DNA from: Paenibacillus camerounensis
GTDB lineage: Bacteria > Bacillota > Bacilli > Paenibacillales > Paenibacillaceae
DNA length: 64,000 nucleotides
Direction: 5' to 3'
NCBI RefSeq assembly: GCF_000723885.1
Contig: NZ_CCDG010000059.1
Span: 62,001 to 126,000, forward strand
Shown: piece by piece, positions 23,803 through 32,557 of the stretch
Position numbering within the stretch: position 1 is the first letter of the stretch
Layout: the number at the start of each line of letters is the position of its first letter
The notes under the pieces: model-generated
Database searches by the model: none
What the model was told of the DNA's origin: nothing
Seen by the model: only the letters and a program-made list of their open reading frames with translations
Translations under genes and position numbers: made by a program

Positions 23803-26235
23803 ATGTCAGCTGTACGCAAAAAACTGGTATTAGTCGGAAACGGAATGGCGGGGGTTAGGGCGATTGAGCATTTGCTCAAGCTGGCACCGGAGGCTTATGA
23901 AATTACTATTTTCGGTACAGAGCCGCACCCCAACTACAACCGGATCATGCTGTCATCTGTCCTGGCAGGCGGAGCGGATCTGAATGATATCATCATTAAC
24001 GACCTGGAATGGTACCATAGTAACGGAATCCGGCTCTATACCGGACATACGGTAACTTCTATTGATACAGTGAACCGCAAGGTACACACGGATAAGGGAG
24101 TGGAGGCCGGCTACGATGAGCTGATTCTGGCAACCGGGTCCAACCCGTTCATGCTTCCGCTGCCCGGAGCGGAAAAAGATGGCGTCATTGCCTTCCGTGA
24201 TATTAAGGATACGCAGATTATGCAGGAAACAGCCAAGACCCACCGCAAAGCGCTGGTCATCGGCGGCGGACTGCTGGGTCTGGAGGCGGCACGGGGGCTG
24301 CTGCATCTGGGTATGGAGGTCTCGGTAGTTCATATCAACGAATATATAATGGAACGCCAATTGGACGAAGCCGCTGCGGTCATGCTGCAGAAGGAACTGG
24401 AAGCGCAAGGCATGAAGTTCCTGCTGAAGAAGCAATCCGAAGCCATTCTCGGTAAAAAAAGGGTCAAAGGCCTGCTGTTCGCAGACGGCGAGGTAGCAGA
24501 GACGGACTTAATCGTCATGGCTGTCGGCATCAAGCCGAATGTGGAGCTGGCCCGGGGGAGCGGCATCAATGTGAACCGCGGAATCATCGTCAATGATTAC
24601 ATGGAGACGAATATTCCCGGCATCTATGCTGTCGGGGAATGTGCCGAGCACCGCGGAATCGCCTACGGGCTGGTCGCCCCGCTGTATGAGCAGGGAGCCG
24701 TTCTTGCCAAAAGACTGGCCGGAGCACAGACCGAAGGCTACGCCGGTTCCGTTACATCAACGAAGCTGAAGGTATCCGGGGTCGATGTGTTCTCAGCGGG
24801 CCAGTTCATCGAACAGCCAGGTACACGTTCACTGCGGTATCAGGATGAGATTGAGGGTGTCTATAAGAAGCTGGTTATACAGGAAGATAAGCTGATCGGT
24901 GCGGTTTTGTTCGGGGATACCAGTGACGGAGCGCCGCTGTTCTCCATCATCAAGAATGGTGAGAATATCAAAGGCAAGGAAAAAGAGCTGCTGCTCGGCA
25001 TCTCCGCTGATGCACTGGGTTCAACGAAAGGGAATGACCGACTCGAAGCAATGGCTGATGATGAGATTATCTGCGGCTGTAACGGGGTCTCCAAAGGAGC
25101 GATTGCCGAGGCGATCCAGTCCGGCGGCTGCACGAGTGTGGGTGATATTAAAGCATGCACAAAGGCTTCTGCCTCCTGCGGCGGATGTAAGCCTATGGTA
25201 GAAGGTCTGCTCCAGCTGTATGCCGGGGATAAGGCCGTTAAGGTAAAAGAAGGGATATGCGGCTGCACCACACTTGGACGCGATGAGATCGTGGCCGAGA
25301 TCAAACGAATGAAGCTGATGACCGTCAAGGAAGTTATGAACGTGCTGGACTGGAATAACGAGGAGGGCTGCACCAAATGCCGTCCTTCCCTGAACTATTA
25401 TCTGGGCATGCTGTGGCCGGAGGAATATATTGATGAAAAAGAGTCCCGGTTTACGAACGAGCGTTATCACGCCAACATCCAGAAGGATGGGACCTATTCG
25501 GTTGTGCCGCGTATTTACGGGGGAATTACAACCCCGGCCGATTTGATCAAAATTGCCGAGGTAGCCGTTAAATTCGATGTTCCGATGGTGAAGTTTACCG
25601 GCGGTCAGAGACTGGATCTGCTTGGTGTGAAGAAAGAGGATCTGCCGAAGATGTGGGAGGAGCTGGATATGCCTTCAGGCCATGCTTACGGCAAGACGCT
25701 CCGTACGGTTAAGACCTGTGTCGGCTCAACCTTCTGCCGTTTTGGTACCCAGGATGCAATTGGAATGGGAATCCGGCTGGAAAAAGCCTTTGAGCGGCTG
25801 AACGCACCGTCCAAGGTTAAGCTGGCTGTATCCGGCTGTCCGCGAAACTGCGCGGAAGCGACAATAAAGGATTTTGGCGTCGTGGCGATTGACGGAGGCT
25901 GGGAGCTGCACATCGGCGGCAACGGCGGAGTTCATGTCCGGGCGACGGATCTGCTCTGCGTAGTGAAAACCGATGACGAGGTGCTGGAGTGGGCAAGTGC
26001 TTTCCTGCAATATTACCGGGAGAATGCGGTCTGGAATGAGCGCACCTCAACCTGGGTTGAGCGTGTCGGTCTGGAGAGCATCAAGCAGGCACTTGAGAGC
26101 CGCGAAGACCGGCTCGCCCTGAAGGAGCGGATTGAAGCAACGCTGGCTATGACAACCGACCCGTGGAAGCAGATTGTCGGTGAGCCGGAGCTGCGCAAAA
26201 ACTTCACCCCGATCACAGAACCTGAAAAGGTATAA
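23803..26235 (+). CDS. nirB: assimilatory nitrite reductase, large subunit
   Basis: 810 residues (B. subtilis NasD is about the same length). Order: FAD/NAD(P)H domain starting LVLVGNGMAGVRAIEHL with a second GxGxxG segment VIGGGLLGLEAARGL; BFD-type [2Fe-2S] segments (CGCNGVSKGAI, CGGCKP, then CGCTTLGRDEI and CTKCRPSLNYYLG); ferredoxin-like half; and the sirohaem/[4Fe-4S] site TCVGSTFCRFG and SGCPRNCAEA. It reduces nitrite to ammonium with six electrons from NAD(P)H. GAGAGGAG precedes the ATG. The gene heads a four-gene operon under the ANTAR leader. Confidence 0.95.
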   Translation: MSAVRKKLVLVGNGMAGVRAIEHLLKLAPEAYEITIFGTEPHPNYNRIMLSSVLAGGADLNDIIINDLEWYHSNGIRLYTGHTVTSIDTVNRKVHTDKGVEAGYDELILATGSNPFMLPLPGAEKDGVIAFRDIKDTQIMQETAKTHRKALVIGGGLLGLEAARGLLHLGMEVSVVHINEYIMERQLDEAAAVMLQKELEAQGMKFLLKKQSEAILGKKRVKGLLFADGEVAETDLIVMAVGIKPNVELARGSGINVNRGIIVNDYMETNIPGIYAVGECAEHRGIAYGLVAPLYEQGAVLAKRLAGAQTEGYAGSVTSTKLKVSGVDVFSAGQFIEQPGTRSLRYQDEIEGVYKKLVIQEDKLIGAVLFGDTSDGAPLFSIIKNGENIKGKEKELLLGISADALGSTKGNDRLEAMADDEIICGCNGVSKGAIAEAIQSGGCTSVGDIKACTKASASCGGCKPMVEGLLQLYAGDKAVKVKEGICGCTTLGRDEIVAEIKRMKLMTVKEVMNVLDWNNEEGCTKCRPSLNYYLGMLWPEEYIDEKESRFTNERYHANIQKDGTYSVVPRIYGGITTPADLIKIAEVAVKFDVPMVKFTGGQRLDLLGVKKEDLPKMWEELDMPSGHAYGKTLRTVKTCVGSTFCRFGTQDAIGMGIRLEKAFERLNAPSKVKLAVSGCPRNCAEATIKDFGVVAIDGGWELHIGGNGGVHVRATDLLCVVKTDDEVLEWASAFLQYYRENAVWNERTSTWVERVGLESIKQALESREDRLALKERIEATLAMTTDPWKQIVGEPELRKNFTPITEPEKV

Positions 26236-26248
26236 GGAGGCGTTATCC

Positions 26249-26566
26249 ATGACAATGACCAAAGTGCTGGTAGGCAATGTAAAGGATATCGATATTAAAG
26301 GCTCACGCAAGCTGCAAATGGCGGGCACTGAGATTGCATTATTTCGTCTAACAAGCGGAGAAGTTCTCGCTATTGAGAATAAATGCCCTCATAAAGGCGG
26401 CCTCTTATCGGAAGGTATGGTGTGCGGCTCAAAGGTGCATTGTCCGCTCCATGATTCCCGGATTGACCTGCATAGCGGAGATGTTATGGCACCTGATACA
26501 GGACATGTAAGAACCTATGAAGTCGAAGTTGACGCGGACAGCGGACAGATTTATCTGACGATCTGA
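26249..26566 (+). CDS. nirD: nitrite reductase small subunit (Rieske type)
   Basis: 105-residue Rieske-like protein. CPHKGG and CPLHDSRIDLHSGD hold the two Cys-His pairs that can bind a [2Fe-2S] cluster, so it belongs to the cluster-containing NasE-type group rather than the cluster-less enterobacterial NirD. ATG 26249 has AAGGAGG nine bases upstream. It starts 13 bases after nirB and is needed with it for nitrite reduction. Confidence 0.93.
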   Translation: MTMTKVLVGNVKDIDIKGSRKLQMAGTEIALFRLTSGEVLAIENKCPHKGGLLSEGMVCGSKVHCPLHDSRIDLHSGDVMAPDTGHVRTYEVEVDADSGQIYLTI

Positions 26567-26597
26567 TTAAGAATGATATTATACAGGGGGAACCGTT

Positions 26598-27473
26598 ATG
26601 GATTATGTGAAACCGAATGAAGTGCTGTCTTCCATGATTGAAGCCGGAAAAACAAAAGCAGAGCTGTCCATTATGCAGCTGATTGTTCGCGGCGGCCTCG
26701 GCGGGGCAATCCTTGCCTGTGCGACCACACTCGCCTATACTGCTGCTGCGCAGACGAAGCTGCCTATGATCGGAGCGCTTCTATTCCCTGTAGGTTTTGT
26801 GATGATTATTCTGCTCGGCTTCGAGCTGGTTACCGGCAGCTTTGCCCTGATCCCTCTGGCGGTTCTGGAGAAAAAGACGTCTACCACACGGATGCTGAAC
26901 AATTTCTTCTGGGTTATCATCGGACATCTGATCGGCTGTGCAGCTTATGCTGCACTATATGGACTTACTATTACCAAGATGGGTACGGATATGTCGAATC
27001 CGATGATCCAGACCCTCATCTCAACAAGTGAAGCCAAGACGACTGCATATAAAAGCATGGGGGCAGACGGGCTGGGCCTGGCCTTCATTAAGGCGATCCT
27101 CTGCAACTGGATGGTTACCCTTGGTGCGGTGATGGCGATGACCTCCAAATCTACTGCCGGCAAAATAACTGCAATGTGGCTGCCTATCCTGACTTTTTTT
27201 GCCCAGGGCTTCGAGCATACGGTTGTCAATATGTTCGTCATCCCGGCGGGAATGATGCTTGGCGCGAATGTCAGCTTCGCTGACTGGTGGATCTGGAACG
27301 GCATTCCTGTACTGCTCGGCAATCTGCTTGGCGGCGTGCTGTTCACCGGCCTGCTGATCTATCTCTCCCAGAACGGCTTCCGTGCCAGACGCTCCGTAAC
27401 AGCAGTCACGGTGCCGCCAGGGCATGGTGAAGGCGCGATTGCCAAGACAGCGACACTGGAGAAAAGCCTATGA
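26598..27473 (+). CDS. formate/nitrite transporter family protein (NirC-like)
   Basis: 291 residues with six membrane segments of the FocA/NirC pentameric channel fold. Family marks include GGAILACATTLAYTAA, GFVMIILLGFELVTGSF, ILCNWMVTLGAVMA and FFAQGFEHTVVNMFVIPAGMMLG. Placed between nirD and the sirohaem methyltransferase, it most likely imports nitrite or exports it against toxicity. A polar 30-residue tail follows the last segment. The stop overlaps the next start by four bases (ATGA). Confidence 0.92.
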   Translation: MDYVKPNEVLSSMIEAGKTKAELSIMQLIVRGGLGGAILACATTLAYTAAAQTKLPMIGALLFPVGFVMIILLGFELVTGSFALIPLAVLEKKTSTTRMLNNFFWVIIGHLIGCAAYAALYGLTITKMGTDMSNPMIQTLISTSEAKTTAYKSMGADGLGLAFIKAILCNWMVTLGAVMAMTSKSTAGKITAMWLPILTFFAQGFEHTVVNMFVIPAGMMLGANVSFADWWIWNGIPVLLGNLLGGVLFTGLLIYLSQNGFRARRSVTAVTVPPGHGEGAIAKTATLEKSL

Positions 27474-28240
27474 AACAAGGACATATCTCTATAGTTGGTG
27501 CAGGCCCGGGAGACCCGGAGCTGATCACGGTTAAGGCAATGCGCCGCATTCAGACGGCGGACGTTATTCTCTATGACCGGCTGGTGAACGAGGAACTGCT
27601 GAATTATGCGCCGGAGAAGGCGCTGCGCATCTATTGCGGCAAAGCGCCGGGCCAGCATTCCATGCCGCAGGAGTCCATCGAGCGGCTGTTGATTATGCAC
27701 GCTGCCGCAGGAAACCGGGTGGTCCGCCTGAAGGGAGGAGATCCGTTCGTCTTTGGCAGAGGCGGGGAAGAGCTGCTTGCTGCCGCAGACGCCGGAATTC
27801 CCTTTGAGGTCATTCCGGGAATTACTTCAGCGGTCGGTGCGGCTGCTTCAGCCGGAATTCCGCTGACTCACCGCGGTGTAGCTACTTCGTTCGCTGTTGT
27901 CACAGGAAGCCGCTGCAATGACGCTGCCCAGCCTGTCCGCTGGGATATCCTGGCGCACAGTGTCGATACCCTGGCCGTCTACATGGGGATGAGCCAGCTG
28001 GCTGAGATCACGGAGCAGCTGATCAGGCACGGCAAGGATGCGCAGACGCCGGTGGCCCTGATTGAAAAAGGTACTACGGCCGACGAACGGACCGTTACAG
28101 GAACACTGGCTAACATCACTAAGCTTGCAGCTGTAATGAAGATCAGCAATCCGGCGATGATTATCATCGGAGAAGTGGTTAATATAAGGGAACAGGTATT
28201 CAGTCTGCAGCAGCATGCAGCCCGTTACCGGACTGGCTGA
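27470..28240 (+). CDS. uroporphyrinogen-III C-methyltransferase
   Basis: 256-residue SUMT. The S-adenosylmethionine loop VGAGPGDPELITVKAMRRIQ, YDRLVN, VRLKGGDPFVFGRGGEEL and GITSAVGAAASAGIPLTHR are all present. It methylates uroporphyrinogen III twice to precorrin-2, the branch point to sirohaem, the cofactor of NirB. It is a single-domain SUMT (not CysG), so dehydrogenase and chelatase must lie elsewhere. The ATGA overlap with the transporter shows coupling. It corresponds to nasF in B. subtilis. Confidence 0.93.
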   Translation: MKQGHISIVGAGPGDPELITVKAMRRIQTADVILYDRLVNEELLNYAPEKALRIYCGKAPGQHSMPQESIERLLIMHAAAGNRVVRLKGGDPFVFGRGGEELLAAADAGIPFEVIPGITSAVGAAASAGIPLTHRGVATSFAVVTGSRCNDAAQPVRWDILAHSVDTLAVYMGMSQLAEITEQLIRHGKDAQTPVALIEKGTTADERTVTGTLANITKLAAVMKISNPAMIIIGEVVNIREQVFSLQQHAARYRTG

Positions 28241-28369
28241 GCTCGCAGAAGTGAGTGTGGTCACACGTTATGGAGCTGCAGCAGGATTATACTTGTTTTA
28301 AAAGAATGTAGATGTGCTTTGTGATATACTCTATATACATTTTGTACAGCACCAAGGAGGTAATCACCT

Positions 28370-28702
28370 ATGCAGGTTCAACTGGATGCACTTACTGCTG
28401 AGCGGCTGCAAGCAAGCCTGGCCGGACAGTCCGGCGCCTTTAAGCTATTTTATGACACCGAGGATTGCGGCTGTAACGGTGTTCTCGTTGTGCAGATCGT
28501 AGACGGGCCGAACGCCACTGACATTGTTTATGAGCAGGAGCCGTTCACCTTTATCGTTGACCGCCAGCAGGAATCGTTATTTGACAAGGTAATGCGGATT
28601 CAGGCGGAAGAGAACTACCCTTCTTATAAGGTGACCAGTGATTCCACGCTGTTCGGCAGTAATGTCAGATTACGGGATACGCGGCAGCAAGCGGTACAAT
28701 AA
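28370..28702 (+). CDS. HesB/YqkB-type iron-sulfur cluster protein
   Basis: 110 residues with an A-type-carrier-like fold (FKLFYDTEDCGCNGVLVVQIVDG). The CGC pair is kept, but the C-terminal CxC of IscA/SufA is missing, which is normal for the Firmicute YqkB-like branch. It could bind or carry an Fe-S cluster; the function of this branch is not settled. AAGGAGG precedes the ATG. It has its own terminator and lies behind, but probably not in, the nir operon. Confidence 0.75.
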   Translation: MQVQLDALTAERLQASLAGQSGAFKLFYDTEDCGCNGVLVVQIVDGPNATDIVYEQEPFTFIVDRQQESLFDKVMRIQAEENYPSYKVTSDSTLFGSNVRLRDTRQQAVQ

Positions 28703-28715
28703 AAGAAATATGAAG

Positions 28716-28753
28716 ACAGCAGCCCTCAATTGCGAGGTGCTGCTGTTTTTTTG
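28716..28753 (+). terminator. intrinsic terminator after YqkB-like gene
   Basis: Stem ACAGCAGC / GCTGCTGT, extended by CTC / GAG near the loop, followed by seven T residues. Confidence 0.88.
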
Positions 28754-28870
28754 TTGTATAGGAAATTATACAATGCAAAAAATGTGGATAACTCCGATGA
28801 AAAATAAAGGAGGGGTGGACTTGAAGAATCAGGAGACATGGAAATAACGACCTGATACCAACCCCCACAT

Positions 28871-28937
28871 TGTATTCGTTTTTTCGCATACATTTGGCCA
28901 GTTTGCCCTTATGGAGGCAGAATGTATTCGTTTTTTC
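28871..28937. repeat. 15-bp direct repeat TGTATTCGTTTTTTC
   Basis: Two identical 15-mers at 28871 and 28923, 52 bases apart. The first is part of an inverted repeat TGTATTCG-T6-CGCATACA. The gap 28754-29033 holds no convincing gene; besides this repeat it has a ribosome-binding-site-like AAAGGAGGGG followed by an eight-codon frame (28820-28846) and a hairpin AATCCAC / GTGGATT at 28966-28986. Confidence 0.55.
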
Positions 28938-29033
28938 AATTAGGTTCTTAAGTACTCTATATATAAATCCACTCTTCAGGTGGATTAGTTCTTGCAATGA
29001 ATGGTGTTTCATATCGCCAATTTCAGATAAAGC

Positions 29034-29798
29034 TTAATAAGCCGTCCACCCGCCATCAGCCGTAATGACCGCCGCATTAACAAAGCTGGCTTCGTCGGAT
29101 GCCAGGAACAGGGCAAGTGCCGCGATTTCGTCCGGCTTGCCGTTGCGCGGATTAAGCGCGAGTCCTGCCTGGATGCGGCCCATTCCAAATTCGTTAATAT
29201 GCGTCATGGTCGAGCCGATATTCGTTTCAACTCCGCCGGGCGCAATGGCATTACAGCGGATGCCTTCCTTGGCATACATGAACCCGGTATTCTTGGTGAA
29301 GCCGACAACTGCGTGTTTGGTAGCTGTATAAGCAGCGCCTGCGCGGGCTCCGAACAAGCCGCCTGCGGATGCGATGTTGATAATCACCCCAGCTTTCTTT
29401 TCCAGAAAAATAGGCAGGACCTTGCGGGTGGCACGCATAACCGAAGTGGTGTTAACCGCGAAAATCTTATCCCACTGATCATCCTTTATATCACCTGCGG
29501 GCTCGAAATTGTCCATAATTCCGGCGTTGTTCACCAGAATGTCCACGGTACCATAAGTGCTGACTGTGGTATCTATTAAGGCTTGGATGTCTGCTTCATC
29601 AGCAACATTGGTCTTCACGGCAATGGCTTCGCCGCCTGCGGACTTAATCTCCCCGGCAGTTCCCTGAGCCGCAGCCTCATTAATATCTGATACTACGACC
29701 TTTGCGCCTTCTCTGGCATATAGAATAGCAATCGCCTTGCCCATTCCTGAGGCGGCTCCGGTTACTACTGCTATTTTGTTTTGAAGTCTCATACTCAT
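29034..29798 (-). CDS. short-chain dehydrogenase/reductase
   Basis: 254-residue classical SDR. The cofactor loop is TGAASGMGKAIA, followed by the NNAG motif (VNNAGIMDN), the serine and the YTATK catalytic Tyr-Lys pair, and the C-terminal SFVNAAVITADGG. The Asp in VVSDIN favours NAD over NADP. It is in the glucose-dehydrogenase/3-oxoacyl-reductase-like group; the substrate is unknown. ATG codons at 29798 and 29792 are both possible behind a GGGGG site. It stands alone, divergent from the kinase gene. Confidence 0.87.
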   Translation of the reverse strand: MSMRLQNKIAVVTGAASGMGKAIAILYAREGAKVVVSDINEAAAQGTAGEIKSAGGEAIAVKTNVADEADIQALIDTTVSTYGTVDILVNNAGIMDNFEPAGDIKDDQWDKIFAVNTTSVMRATRKVLPIFLEKKAGVIINIASAGGLFGARAGAAYTATKHAVVGFTKNTGFMYAKEGIRCNAIAPGGVETNIGSTMTHINEFGMGRIQAGLALNPRNGKPDEIAALALFLASDEASFVNAAVITADGGWTAY

Positions 29799-29940
29799 CA
29801 AGCCCCCGTATTTTATTTGCTCATCAATCAGATAGTATTTATAACTTCAGCAGAAAATATGCAGCAGCTAATCAGGAAATTGAACCATGCTGCTTGTGTT
29901 GTATATACTAGAGTTACTTATGAGGAGAAGAGGATCGCTG

Positions 29941-31431
29941 ATGAAGTTTGTCGGACTAGATATCGGGACTACATCTATTACGGGGCTGGTGTATTCCCTT
30001 GAGCACAAAATGGTGCTGTGCAGTATTACGGAAGAATGTGATACAAGGATCTCCGGACATCAGGAGGATTGGGAAAAGCTGCAGGACCCGGAGGTTATCT
30101 TGGCAAGCATCAGCCGTATTATTGAGGAGCTTATTATGACGGAAGAGGACATTATAGGGATCGGACTTTCCGGCCAGATGCACGGCATCGTCTATACCAA
30201 TAACAGCGGACAGCATGTCAGCCCGCTGTATACCTGGCAGGATGGCAGGGCGGGACAGATTATTGGGGACGGCTTATCCTATTCCCGTAAGCTTAGCGCT
30301 TTGACGGGCTATTCTGTTCCTCCCGGCTACGGGCTTGCTACCCATTACTACAATCTGCAGCATGGGCTGGTACCGGACACTGCCGTCAGCTTGTGCTCCA
30401 TTGCCGATTATGTTGCCCTCCGGCTGACCGGCAGCACAATACCTGTTGCTGATGCTACCCAGGCTGCAGCGATCGGGTGCTATAGCTTTTCAATGGAGGA
30501 TTTCGATTACTCTGCTATTGGACAGGCTGGGATCGAACCGGGAATGCTCCCCAAGATCGTACCTTCCGGCACGCTTGCCGGACATACTCAGGGCGGAATC
30601 CCGGTCTACAGCTCGCTCGGGGATAACCAGGCCAGCTTTCTAGGAAGTGTGCCGTTTCCGGGGCAATCGGTTCTGGTTAACATCGGTACGGGAAGCCAGC
30701 TGTCCGCGCTCCTGCCGGATGGCGAGCCTAACATCTCTGAGATGGAGACGCGGCCCTTTCCCGGCGGCGGCAGACTGGTTGTCGGAGCAGCGCTGAGCGG
30801 GGGGAAGTCGTATGCGCTGCTGGAGCAATTTTACCGGGATGTAATCCGCAGTTATACCGGGGAGGAGCCGGGTGAAATATACAGCTTCATGGAGCAGCTG
30901 CTTAACAGCGGCAGCCCGCCTGCGCAAGGCTTGGCAGTGAATACCCAATTTCTAGGAACACGAAGGGATCCGGAGATGCGCGGGAGTATCGGACAGATTA
31001 CACTGGATAATTTCACACCGGCTAATCTGGGACACGGATTCCTTCAGGGGATGGCGGATGAGCTGTATGCTTTTTATGAGGCATTAATCCGGGCAGGCAA
31101 TATTTCGTACAGTTCCATCATCGGCTCAGGCAATGCGCTGAGGCTTAATGATACTTTGCGCGAGAAGGTGAGCATGACCTTTGGGCTGCCGATTGCGTTC
31201 AGCCTGTCTCTTGAGGAAGCGGCAGTCGGGGCAGCATTATGTGCTGCTGTTGGCAGCGGCAGTATTCTCAGCTTCCGTGAAGCTGGTCAATATATTGGAC
31301 TGGCTCAGCCGGAAGTGCCCGCGACAAGAGTGCCGGAAGCAGACAGACAGCGGCTAATGGACATTTACGGATTGTCTGCACAGCCGGAAGAACCGGATAA
31401 GCAGATCAGTACTTTAAAGGTGAATTATTAA
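29941..31431 (+). CDS. FGGY-family carbohydrate kinase (sedoheptulokinase-like)
   Basis: 496 residues of the FGGY sugar-kinase fold: phosphate loop FVGLDIGTTSITGLV, the substrate-side GLSGQMHGIVY and TWQDGRA, and the ATP-side SVLVNIGTGSQLS. The pattern of MHGIVY, TWQDGRA and SIADYVALRLTG reminds of sedoheptulokinases and some xylulokinases, so the sugar is uncertain. ATG 29941 has GAGGAGAAGAGG upstream; the open frame from 29887 lacks a site. No sugar transporter or isomerase flanks it. Confidence 0.8.
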   Translation: MKFVGLDIGTTSITGLVYSLEHKMVLCSITEECDTRISGHQEDWEKLQDPEVILASISRIIEELIMTEEDIIGIGLSGQMHGIVYTNNSGQHVSPLYTWQDGRAGQIIGDGLSYSRKLSALTGYSVPPGYGLATHYYNLQHGLVPDTAVSLCSIADYVALRLTGSTIPVADATQAAAIGCYSFSMEDFDYSAIGQAGIEPGMLPKIVPSGTLAGHTQGGIPVYSSLGDNQASFLGSVPFPGQSVLVNIGTGSQLSALLPDGEPNISEMETRPFPGGGRLVVGAALSGGKSYALLEQFYRDVIRSYTGEEPGEIYSFMEQLLNSGSPPAQGLAVNTQFLGTRRDPEMRGSIGQITLDNFTPANLGHGFLQGMADELYAFYEALIRAGNISYSSIIGSGNALRLNDTLREKVSMTFGLPIAFSLSLEEAAVGAALCAAVGSGSILSFREAGQYIGLAQPEVPATRVPEADRQRLMDIYGLSAQPEEPDKQISTLKVNY

Positions 31432-31760
31432 ACAAATAGAGAACAGGTTCGCGGCTGTATAGTATTTTATTGGCTGCCATTGAGCTGACGAATTTCAGGG
31501 ATTGATCCTGATTTCCGTTCAGCTCTTCTTTTGTTGTGCCTGCATATGCACTTACCAAGTATTGCAGTATGCGGAAGGAAGGAGCCCCTTTTCCCGCCAG
31601 CATCGTCTTAAATGATTAACACTTTTGCCTGAACTGTCGAGTAATCAACGAATAAGCGGAAATTAACGATTGTATCCACTGGAGATTATTCTATTATAGA
31701 CATATGTCGAATAGACGAACATTATCGATTAATTATTAGGCATCTGAAGGAGGTCTCCCC
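31432..31760. other. intergenic stretch without gene
   Basis: About 330 bases. A short minus-strand frame across 31406-31603 has no recognisable product. An AT-rich part from about 31620 carries AACGAATAAGCGG and the dyad GACATATGTC (31699-31708), the latter about 55 bases before the next start. AAGGAGG at 31748 belongs to the next gene. Confidence 0.6.
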
Positions 31761-32516
31761 TTGAACCGAGTGGAAAAGAGTACAGAGAAATACAAGCAGC
31801 TGTTCGGCGGCACTGTACCGGCAGCCTATGCGACGGACCCCGATTTTCAGGATATTCTGAACCGTTTTATCTTCGGTGAAGTCTTTTACCAGGGGAATCT
31901 GGATGATAAACAACGTGAGCTTATCACGCTGGTGGTGCTTACAACGAACCAAACCATGCCGCAGCTAAAAGCCCATATTCAAGCAGCCTTGAACATTGGA
32001 CTAACGCCAGTCGAAATTAAAGAGGCGGTTTATCAATGCGCGCCGTACCTGGGATTCCCCAAAACGCTTAATGCAATGAATGAGATCAATGAGGTTTTTA
32101 AAGACAAGAATATTGCACTGCCACTAGAGAGTCAGTCGCAGACTGAAGACAATACCCGCTTCGACCATGGGCTTGCCATGCAAATCAAGATTTTTGGCGA
32201 TACTATTTCTGCAATGCGTGAGGCTGCTCCGTCTAATCAAGTGCACATCCAGGACTATCTCTCAGCATTCTGCTTCGGTGATTTTTATACCCGGAGCGGG
32301 CTTGATTTGACAACAAGAGAGCTGCTGACCTTCTGTATCTTAAGTGCACTAGGGGGTGCTGATAGCCAGGTCAAGGCTCATGTGCAGGGTAATGTAAATG
32401 TAGGTAATGATAAAGACACCCTGATCGCGGCGATTACCCATTGCCTTCCCTATATAGGCTTTCCGCGGACGCTGAACGCATTGGCTGCTATAAATGAAGT
32501 AATACCGGAAGTATAG
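31761..32516 (+). CDS. carboxymuconolactone decarboxylase-family protein, two domains
   Basis: 251 residues made of two tandem CMD/AhpD-like helical domains (about 40-110 and 165-240), each with the ELITLVVLTT...QLKAHIQAALNIGLT / LTFCILSALGG...QVKAHVQGNVNVG layout and APYLGFPKTLNA / LPYIGFPRTLNA ends. Neither has the CxxC of AhpD, so thiol peroxidase chemistry is not expected. The start is TTG with GAAGGAGGT upstream. It leads a three-gene cassette with an aldo-keto reductase and a cupin; this grouping is common in Firmicutes, its pathway undefined. Confidence 0.83.
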   Translation: MNRVEKSTEKYKQLFGGTVPAAYATDPDFQDILNRFIFGEVFYQGNLDDKQRELITLVVLTTNQTMPQLKAHIQAALNIGLTPVEIKEAVYQCAPYLGFPKTLNAMNEINEVFKDKNIALPLESQSQTEDNTRFDHGLAMQIKIFGDTISAMREAAPSNQVHIQDYLSAFCFGDFYTRSGLDLTTRELLTFCILSALGGADSQVKAHVQGNVNVGNDKDTLIAAITHCLPYIGFPRTLNALAAINEVIPEV

Positions 32517-32557
32517 GGATACTATGAACCCATTCTAATCATAAAGGAGACACAAAT

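Noticed and set aside
28254..28265. Palindrome GTGTGGTCACAC after the methyltransferase gene
   Set aside because: Short, single copy, and no regulator or promoter relation could be supported.
31406..31603. Minus-strand 65-codon frame between kinase and CMD gene
   Set aside because: No ribosome binding site, no recognisable family, overlaps the kinase end.
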